From Paracoccaceae bacterium (lineage in GTDB: Bacteria > Pseudomonadota > Alphaproteobacteria > Rhodobacterales > Rhodobacteraceae): a stretch of 41,947 bases of DNA. The position numbers and the translations under genes are program-made. Within the stretch, counting starts at the first letter, position 1; every line of letters begins with the position of its first letter. The DNA is taken from contig SKIF01000130.1 in assembly GCA_007116575.1 (NCBI GenBank), positions 1 through 41,947 of the forward strand, written 5' to 3'. This document shows positions 36,660 to 41,947 of the stretch, one piece after another. Under the pieces are notes generated by a model. That model was not told where the DNA came from, ran no database searches, and saw only the letters and a program-made list of their open reading frames with translations.

Positions 36660-38635
36660 GCTTAAAACACGTTTTCACGCCGATCACGCTGCGCAACAAG
36701 ACCCTGCGCAACCGAATCGTATTCGGCGCACATACCACCAACATGGCCGAGGGTGGCCTGCCTGGTGACCGGCATCTGGGCTATTATCTGGAACGCGCGC
36801 GCGGCGGTGCGGCCATGATCACGGTCGAGCCAATGCCGGTGCATCCCGCCGCTGTGCTGACGCGCGGCAATTTCCGCCCCGGCTGCGACAGCGTAATTGC
36901 GCCTTTCCAGCGCTTGACCGACGCCTGCAAGGCCGAAGGCGCGGTGATGATCCAGCAGCTTTACCATGTCGGCGCGCATGGCGACTGGGACAATAGCTGG
37001 CACGCGCACTGGTCGCCCTCGGGCGGGCCAAGCTATCACGACCATGATGGCAGCCACGCCATGACCGAGGCCGAGATCAGCGAGACCATCGACGGTTTCG
37101 TGCAGGCTGCGCTGCGCTGCCAGAAGGCAGGCTTTGACGGGGTCGAGGTCTGGGCGGCCTATCACAGCCTGCTTGACCAGTTCTGGACGCCCTTTTCCAA
37201 CCAGCGCGCGGACCAGTGGGGCGGGTCGCTGGAAAACCGCACGCGGCTGTCGCGCGAGATCCTGCGCCGCATCCGCGCGGCCTGTGGTGAAGATTTCATC
37301 ATCGGGTTGTCGGTCTCCGAGGATCTGGAAAGCGCGGTGCTGCCCGACCGCGACGAGATGCTGCGCATCATTGCTCTGCATGATGCCGAGGCGCTGATGG
37401 ATTATGTCACCGTCGGCGCGGGCAGTTACATTGCCTTTCAGAAGATCATCCCCAGTTTCCAGTTCGCCGAGAATCTGGGCGTCGATCTGGCGGCGGCGCT
37501 GAAAGCATCCGGGCTGAAGGCGCGCGTCATCGCTGAAGCGGGCATCCGGACGCCAGAGAATGCCAACACCGTGCTGGGCGCCGGTCAGGCCGATCTGGTG
37601 GCCATTGTGCGCGGCCAGATCGCTGACCCGCATCTGGTGGCCAAGGCGCAGGACGGCCGCCTTGAGGATATCCGCGGCTGCCTGTCCTGCAATCAGCAAT
37701 GCTGGGGGCGGCGCGGGCGCGACTATTACATCTCTTGCCTGATCAACCCGTCGGTCGGGCATGAACACCTATGGGGCGGGGGGCGGGTCTCTCCGACCAA
37801 AACCCCGCAGCGCGTGCTGGTGGTCGGTGGTGGCCCCGCCGGGCTGGAGGCTGCCCGTGTGGCCGCCGAGCGCGGCCATGACGTCATCCTCGCCGAGGCC
37901 GCGCCGCATCTGGGCGGGGCGCTCCGTCTGGCCGGGCTGCAACCGCGCCGCGCCCAGATCCTTGATCTGATCGACTGGTATGAACGCCAGTTGAACAAGC
38001 TCGGGGTCGATATCCGGCTGAACACCTTTATGGAGGCAGAGGAAATCGCTGCGATGGATGACGCGCGCGTGGTTCTGGCCACAGGTGCGCTGCCCGATGC
38101 CACTGGCTTTCAGAGAGCGTTGCCTCATATTGCCAGCCTGCCCGGTGCGGATCGCAGCAATGTGGCCACGGTCGAGGATGTGATGTCACGCGCCATGCGA
38201 CCCGGCAGCAATGTGGTTCTGCTGGATGAAGGCGGGCACTGGCGCGGGATCGGCACGGCCTGGCATCTGGCGGCAGCGGGCCATTGCGTCACTCTTGTTA
38301 CGCCCGATGCGATGGTCGCACAGGCGCTTGCGCGCATGGCCTCGGATGGAACAGCGCGGGCGGAACTTGCGCGGCTGGGGGTGCGTTTCGTCACCGAACA
38401 TGCGATAACCGAATGGACTGGCGAGGCCGCGCGCTGCTACTCGCTCCTTACAGGTGCCGAACAAGAGATCGCTGCAGACACGCTTGTTCTGGCGACCGGC
38501 AGCAGGACCGATGACATATTGGCCGATGAGTTGCGCGCGCTTGGCCTTGCGCCGCTGGTAATTGGCGATGCTTTGGCCCCCCGTCAGGCCGCGGCGTCCA
38601 TCCGTGACGGACTGTATTTGATGAAGGATATCTGA
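36656..38635 (+). CDS. TMADH/dienoyl-CoA-reductase-like flavoenzyme with intact Fe-S site
   Basis: 659 residues. The FMN barrel ([41 protein letters not shown]) is followed by C342-LS-C345-NQQ-C349-...-C361, the complete C-x2-C-x3-C-x11-C ligand set for a [4Fe-4S] cluster. The C-terminal FAD/NAD(P) half has [23 protein letters not shown]. It is clearly a paralogue of the enzyme two genes upstream, with the same domain order and the same C-terminal ending YLMKDI/RLMKDI. It starts inside the ProC-like gene (ATGA overlap) and ends 1 bp before the racemase-family gene. A second N-demethylation or an enoate reduction is the likely role. Confidence 0.86.
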   Translation: MSLKHVFTPITLRNKTLRNRIVFGAHTTNMAEGGLPGDRHLGYYLERARGGAAMITVEPMPVHPAAVLTRGNFRPGCDSVIAPFQRLTDACKAEGAVMIQQLYHVGAHGDWDNSWHAHWSPSGGPSYHDHDGSHAMTEAEISETIDGFVQAALRCQKAGFDGVEVWAAYHSLLDQFWTPFSNQRADQWGGSLENRTRLSREILRRIRAACGEDFIIGLSVSEDLESAVLPDRDEMLRIIALHDAEALMDYVTVGAGSYIAFQKIIPSFQFAENLGVDLAAALKASGLKARVIAEAGIRTPENANTVLGAGQADLVAIVRGQIADPHLVAKAQDGRLEDIRGCLSCNQQCWGRRGRDYYISCLINPSVGHEHLWGGGRVSPTKTPQRVLVVGGGPAGLEAARVAAERGHDVILAEAAPHLGGALRLAGLQPRRAQILDLIDWYERQLNKLGVDIRLNTFMEAEEIAAMDDARVVLATGALPDATGFQRALPHIASLPGADRSNVATVEDVMSRAMRPGSNVVLLDEGGHWRGIGTAWHLAAAGHCVTLVTPDAMVAQALARMASDGTARAELARLGVRFVTEHAITEWTGEAARCYSLLTGAEQEIAADTLVLATGSRTDDILADELRALGLAPLVIGDALAPRQAAASIRDGLYLMKDI

Positions 38636-38636
38636 G

Positions 38637-39668
38637 ATGCGCAGCAAGACCTGTATCCATGTAGTCTCGTGCCATGCCGAAGGGGAAGTGGGCGATGTCA
38701 TCGTGGGCGGGGTTGCCCCGCCACCGGGCAAGACGATCTGGGAACAGCGCAACTGGATCGCGCAGGACGACAGATTGCGCAACTTCATGTTGAACGAGCC
38801 GCGCGGCGGCGTGTTCCGGCATGTCAACCTGCTGGTCCCGCCGAAACACCCCGAGGCCGCTATGGGCTGGATCATCATGGAGCCCGAGGACACCCCGCCC
38901 ATGTCAGGCTCGAACTCGATTTGCGTGGCCACCGTGCTGCTGGAAACCGGAATCGTGCCGATGGTGGAGCCTGTGACCGAGTTGACACTGGAAGCCCCGG
39001 GCGGGCTGGTGCGGGTGCGCGCCGAGTGCCGCGACGGCAAGGTCAGCCGGGTCAGTGTCCAGAACCTCCCCTCATTCGCGCAGCATCTGGGCGCGACGCT
39101 TGAGGTTGCGGGGCTGGGCACCCTGCAGGTCGATACCGCTTTCGGGGGCGACAGCTTCGTGCTGGTGGATGCGTCTGCGCTGGGTTTTGAACTGCGCCCA
39201 GATGAAGCCGCCGAACTGGCCGGGCTGGGTGTGCGCATCACCAATGCTGCGACCGAGCAACTGGGATTCACTCACCCCAACAACCCCGACTGGCGGCATA
39301 TCAGCTTTTGCGGTTTCACTACCCCGGTCACGGATGGCCAGACCCGCCATGCCGTTGCCATTCAGCCCGGCAAGATCGACCGCTCGCCGACAGGCACTTG
39401 CGTTTCGGCGCGCCTCGCAGTGCTGGCAGCTCGCGGGCAGTTGGGGGTGGGCGACGGGTTGCTGTGCCGGTCAATCATCGGCAGCCGTTTTGACGGGCGC
39501 ATCGTACAGGAATGCGAGCTTGACGGTGTGCCTGCCATCATTCCCGAGATCAGCGGGCGAGCATGGATCACCGGGACGCATCAGCACATGCTGGACCCCG
39601 AAGATCCCTGGCCAGAGGGCTACCGTATCGGTGATACATGGCCGCAAAGTTGGAGTGCCCCCCTCTGA
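38637..39668 (+). CDS. Proline-racemase-family protein with Ser/Thr in place of the catalytic Cys pair
   Basis: 343 residues of the proline racemase / 4-hydroxyproline epimerase / trans-3-hydroxyproline dehydratase superfamily. The first catalytic motif, normally M-C-G-H-N-S-I, reads M-S90-G-S92-N-S-I. The second, normally D-R-S-P-C-G-T, reads D248-R-S-P-T252-G-T-C. Known activities use Cys/Cys (racemase, epimerase), Ser/Cys (some epimerases) or Cys/Thr (dehydratase); Ser/Thr matches none of these. It is the last gene of the LysR-flanked operon and starts 1 bp after the flavoenzyme stop. A dehydratase- or lyase-type reaction on a hydroxyproline-like amino acid is the most sensible guess. Confidence 0.85.
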   Translation: MRSKTCIHVVSCHAEGEVGDVIVGGVAPPPGKTIWEQRNWIAQDDRLRNFMLNEPRGGVFRHVNLLVPPKHPEAAMGWIIMEPEDTPPMSGSNSICVATVLLETGIVPMVEPVTELTLEAPGGLVRVRAECRDGKVSRVSVQNLPSFAQHLGATLEVAGLGTLQVDTAFGGDSFVLVDASALGFELRPDEAAELAGLGVRITNAATEQLGFTHPNNPDWRHISFCGFTTPVTDGQTRHAVAIQPGKIDRSPTGTCVSARLAVLAARGQLGVGDGLLCRSIIGSRFDGRIVQECELDGVPAIIPEISGRAWITGTHQHMLDPEDPWPEGYRIGDTWPQSWSAPL

Positions 39669-39705
39669 AATGGCCCACCGGCTGGGATAGTATTGTCCCA
39701 TTTCA
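39666..39705. repeat. Imperfect inverted repeat at the end of the racemase-family gene
   Basis: TGAAATGG (39666-39673) and CCATTTCA (39698-39705) are perfect 8-bp complements around a 24-nt loop. The left arm begins with the racemase stop codon. The IS3-type OrfA remnant starts 12 bp after the right arm, so this may be the terminal region of that insertion sequence rather than a terminator; no T-run follows. Confidence 0.45.
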
Positions 39706-39717
39706 TCAGGGCCAGAG

Positions 39718-39855
39718 ATGGTCGGCAGGAGAGACAGGACCGAAAAGGTCGTGCTGACGCTGCGGCAGGTTGAAGTGTTGCGAGGTCAAGGCAAGTCAGT
39801 CGCAGAGGCTGATCGGCCTGCGCGGGCCGCCGGAATGAAGAAATTCCGACAATGA
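39718..39855 (+). pseudogene. Truncated IS3-family transposase OrfA
   Basis: 45 codons from ATG 39718 to TGA 39853-39855. The stretch EKVVLTLRQVEVLRGQGKSV matches the start of IS3-type OrfA proteins ('E.IV..LRQ.EVL..QGKSVA.A.RQIGVTE'), after which the frame loses resemblance and stops. Together with the OrfB-like fragment just downstream it is what remains of one element with its middle deleted. Confidence 0.6.
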
Positions 39856-39880
39856 CACAGAATCTCTCGCGACAACGGTG

Positions 39881-40000
39881 TGGGCTTGGATCGGAGCAGT
39901 CGGTGCCAAGACGGCTTTCATCGAATCAGGATCACCCTGAGAGAACGCCTCCCGTGAACGCTTCCATGCCGGGTTCCGTGACGATCATCTGCAACGTCTT
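39881..40000 (+). pseudogene. Fragment of IS3-family transposase OrfB (integrase end)
   Basis: In frame it reads WIGAVGAKTAFIESGSP, then a stop codon, then ENASRERFHAGFRDDHL. This aligns with the conserved OrfB stretch 'WI.AVGAKTAYI.PGSPWENG..ESFN...RDELL', the third catalytic-residue region of the DDE integrase. The conserved Trp position is a stop (TGA, one base from TGG). It lies in another frame 26 bp after the OrfA remnant, implying a large internal deletion. Confidence 0.6.
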
Positions 40001-40467
40001 GAAAGCGCCGTGCCGAAAGCACTGATGATCCGCTCGGCCCGCCCACGCTTGATCGCCAAGGTCAGCAGATGCGCCATGTGTCCGGCGGGGTGCGTAGATA
40101 TCGGCCGCCAGCAGCCGCCCGGCTCGTCCACGCCGCGCAGCAGTCGAGCGAGCAGGTCGGTGCCTGCATTGATACGCCGCTCCTCGTCCCCGACCAGGAT
40201 CAGGTCGTTTGGGATTGCGGAATTCTCGGCTTTGCGCCAAGTGGCGCAGAGGCGTTTGAGCGCAGCGTCAAGCCGGGTTTCACCCCGCTTCGCGATGATC
40301 GGATCATGGCACTGCGCAATCGGATCGAAGGCGGCACCATAGAACAGGGCTGCGCGCGGCAAGGTGTCTGTATTGCAGGCCAGAGGGAGCAGTCCGGCCT
40401 CAGTCGGCCATGCTGGCCACGATCTTGGCAATCTGATGCGCATCATGGGTCTTGGCATTGCGCGCAT
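39985..40467 (-). other. Unrecognised open frame in the remnant region
   Basis: An open frame of up to 160 codons with blocks such as AALKRLCATWRKAENSAIP and LVGDEERRINAGTDLLARLL that look protein-like rather than random. I do not recognise a family. Its 3' end overlaps the IS3 OrfB fragment and its 5' end overlaps the ParB-like fragment on the same strand in another frame, so it is more likely a decayed or frameshifted gene portion than an intact gene. Confidence 0.25.
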
Positions 40468-40528
40468 AGGGTTTGAGCCAATCCAGCGGCCAGAACGTGA
40501 TCTGGACTGTGCGCGGATGCATCGTCAT
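40400..40528 (-). pseudogene. N-terminal fragment of a ParB-like / DNA-methyltransferase protein
   Basis: About 42 codons from ATG 40528. The blocks VQITFWPLDWLKPYARNAKT and HDAHQIAKIVASMAD match the start of ParB-N domains found on phage- or plasmid-borne DNA modification methylases ('L.PYARNARTHS..QV..IA.SI..FG'). The frame then hits TGA where the family continues 'FGF..P', so only the first part remains. It is one of several fragments crowded between the racemase and DMT genes. Confidence 0.6.
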
Positions 40529-40577
40529 GCGGCGCAGGCGAGATACTGCGTCAGCGCGCTGGTGGTCGCATTTGCGC

Positions 40578-41459
40578 TTATCGCGCCCGCGGTGCCTCGC
40601 GCAGGATGATGATGATCCCGCTGATGACAATGATCGCGGCCCCCAGAATGGTCCAGAGCAGGGGCACATCGCCCCAGACCAGCCAGCCCAGACCTGTGGC
40701 CCAGATCAGCGCGGTATAGTCGAACGGGGCGACGATGGCGGCCGGGGCCATGCGAAACGCCTGACCGATCAGCGCAAGGCCAAGGCTGCCGCATATGGCG
40801 AGCCCCAGAAAGAGCAGCATATCGCCCCCTTGCACCGGCACCCAGTTCGCAACGGCGAAGGGCGCGGCATAGATCATCGGAAACAGCATCGCAAAAAGCA
40901 TCATCGTCCAAAGCCGCTCGCTGCGGTCGATCCAGCGCGCACTGATCATGAACAGCGCATAGCAAAGCGCCGTGCCCACGGGCAGAAGGGCTGCAAGCTG
41001 GAATGCCGCACTGCCGGGGCGCACAATGACCAGCACCCCTGCAAAGCCCAGAAGAACGGCCCCCCAGCGCCGCCAGCCGACATGCTCGCCCAGAAGCGGC
41101 ACCGACAGGGCTGTGATGAAGATCGGGGCCGAGAAGACGAGCGCTGTTGCCTCTGCCAGCGGCAGATAGATCAGCGCGGTGAAATAGAGCCAGGCACCGA
41201 GGGTCATCAACGCGCCGCGCATGGCGTGTAGCGAGAGATGCCGCGTGCGCAGACAGGCGGACCCGAAAGCCATGATGATCACGGTTGTGATGATCGGCAC
41301 CGCGATCAGATTGCGCAGGAACACGATCTGGATCGGCGTGTAGCGGTCCGTCAGCAGCTTGGCGATCGCGTCGTTGGCCACCAGAAATGCCACACCCGCG
41401 CAAATCGTGGCGATAGCGAGAGGTGTTTCGCGTGCATTGAGGGCAGCGAGACTGCGCAT
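40578..41459 (-). CDS. DMT-superfamily (EamA) membrane transporter
   Basis: 293 residues with about ten hydrophobic segments in two EamA repeats (PLAIATICAGVAFLVANDAI; LLPVGTALCYALFMISARW). Family landmarks include VFLRNLIAVP, a PLAEATALVFSAPIFITALSVPLLGE stretch and a C-terminal ILGAAIIVISGIIIILRE. GGAG lies 6 nt before the ATG. EamA exporters move amino acids, nucleosides or metabolites; the substrate cannot be named. The gene stands alone on the minus strand between the remnant region and a gene-free stretch. Confidence 0.9.
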   Translation of the reverse strand: MRSLAALNARETPLAIATICAGVAFLVANDAIAKLLTDRYTPIQIVFLRNLIAVPIITTVIIMAFGSACLRTRHLSLHAMRGALMTLGAWLYFTALIYLPLAEATALVFSAPIFITALSVPLLGEHVGWRRWGAVLLGFAGVLVIVRPGSAAFQLAALLPVGTALCYALFMISARWIDRSERLWTMMLFAMLFPMIYAAPFAVANWVPVQGGDMLLFLGLAICGSLGLALIGQAFRMAPAAIVAPFDYTALIWATGLGWLVWGDVPLLWTILGAAIIVISGIIIILREAPRAR

Positions 41460-41770
41460 TCCGGCTCCGGGTCAGGTGGTTTGACACCGACGCTATCAGA
41501 GCCCTGCGCGAGTTGCGAGACGGATGCCGGATCAAGCGATCTGCTGTTCGGCGTTCTGGACAGCGGACCTCTTGCCGGTGTCCGACAGAACAGCCTCCTC
41601 GCCGGTACTGTGGATTGGGCATATGAATGCGCGCCTCGGTGATTCGGAAGAAAGCCCTGACTTCTAACGTGCTGTTATTAATTAGGTAATTCAGGCCCGA
41701 ATTCCAGGGTGGGTCAATTACATGCGCACCGGAACCATAAGTATGCACACCCTTGTCACACCACGGAACG
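41460..41770. other. Gene-free stretch upstream of the DMT transporter
   Basis: About 310 bp with no frame resembling a known family. An AT-rich patch near 41670-41695 could contain the promoter of the DMT gene, but no clear -35/-10 pair is visible. Long open frames over this part are shadows of the DMT gene in another frame. Confidence 0.4.
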
Positions 41771-41794
41771 AAAAAGGCCCGCATGATGCGGGCC
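41771..41794 (-). terminator. Intrinsic terminator of the right-edge gene
   Basis: On the minus strand GGCCCGCA-TCA-TGCGGGCC is an 8-bp GC-rich stem with a 3-nt loop, immediately followed by TTTTT (41775-41771). It lies 25 bp after the TAA of the partial gene at the right edge and is the clearest intrinsic terminator in the window. Confidence 0.9.
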
Positions 41795-41819
41795 CTCGGT
41801 CTTCGCGATGATCGGTGGA

Positions 41820-41947
41820 TTACTTCCTTGAGGAGGCCTTCCGTCTCGGGGTGTTCTTCTTGCGTCCCTTCTCGATCACCTCCAACATCCTGCCCTGATC
41901 GAAGTGGTCCTGATAGTTCGGCATGGTGAACGGCGAATAGCCCTCCG
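41820..41947 (-). CDS. C-terminal end of an unidentified protein (partial)
   Basis: Forty-one residues open to the right edge, ending at TAA 41820-41822. The sequence has PFTMPNYQDHFDQGRMLEVI followed by a strongly basic tail rich in Lys and Arg (EKGRKKNTPRRKASSRK). I do not recognise the family. The clear downstream terminator and the good reading frame up to the edge support a real gene. The basic tail could contact nucleic acid or membranes, but nothing more can be said. Confidence 0.55.
   Translation of the reverse strand, partial: EGYSPFTMPNYQDHFDQGRMLEVIEKGRKKNTPRRKASSRK

Noticed and set aside
40525-41784. 419-codon open frame on the minus strand over the DMT gene
   Set aside because: It is a shadow of the EamA transporter in another frame, with no membrane pattern and no family resemblance, typical of high-GC DNA.
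1-41947. CRISPR arrays, rRNA or tRNA genes
   Set aside because: No regularly spaced repeats, no rRNA-like sequence and no cloverleaf-like segments with a conserved TTCRANNC arm were noticed.

Overview
The window looks like a chromosomal segment of an alphaproteobacterium, most likely Rhodobacterales (Rhodobacteraceae). I base this on high GC, tightly packed operons with 4-bp ATGA/GTGA overlaps, the gene style, and the combination of a CueR/HmrR-type copper operon, a five-step hut pathway and an MttB/TMADH-like betaine cluster. This is by eye, without a database search. No rRNA, tRNA or CRISPR array was seen.

Layout. (1) 1-163: tail of a Wzc/ExoP-type tyrosine kinase, then a transposase remnant (247-336). 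(2) 385-5157: a signalling block with a single-domain response regulator and a MarR regulator on the minus strand, divergent from a 1251-residue cytoplasmic hybrid histidine kinase with about seven PAS domains. (3) 5174-16652: a galactoside system. The minus-strand operon runs from a binding protein through two permeases, GH4 alpha-galactosidase, an SDR sugar dehydrogenase, 2-keto-3-deoxygalactonokinase, KDPGal aldolase and a lactonase to GH42 beta-galactosidase. An IclR regulator and the transporter ATPase diverge from it. Together they would import alpha- and beta-galactosides, release galactose and oxidise it by the De Ley-Doudoroff route to pyruvate and glyceraldehyde-3-phosphate. Galactonate dehydratase is the one step missing here. 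(4) 16743-19094: a LolA-like lipoprotein carrier and release factor 3. (5) 19251-22234: copA-cueR behind a textbook CueR promoter with a 19-bp spacer. (6) 22268-29587: complete histidine degradation, hutF-hutC on the minus strand and hutIHGU on the plus strand, with a GntR-type palindrome inside the hutI promoter spacer. (7) 29762-30586: a TauE/SafE permease, followed by about 520 bp without a gene.

(8) 31107-39668 is the most interesting region. A LysR regulator diverges from a tightly coupled operon: a non-pyrrolysine MttB-family methyltransferase, a TMADH/dienoyl-CoA-reductase-like flavoenzyme lacking one Fe-S cysteine, a ProC-like reductase, a second such flavoenzyme with all four cysteines, and a proline-racemase-family protein whose two catalytic Cys positions are Ser and Thr. 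This reads as a catabolic module for an N-methylated proline-type betaine or a related quaternary amine, with no corrinoid protein or Rieske demethylase in view. (9) 39669-40577 is a graveyard of IS3-type and ParB-like gene fragments. It is followed by a DMT/EamA transporter and, at the right edge, the tail of an unidentified gene with a clear intrinsic terminator.
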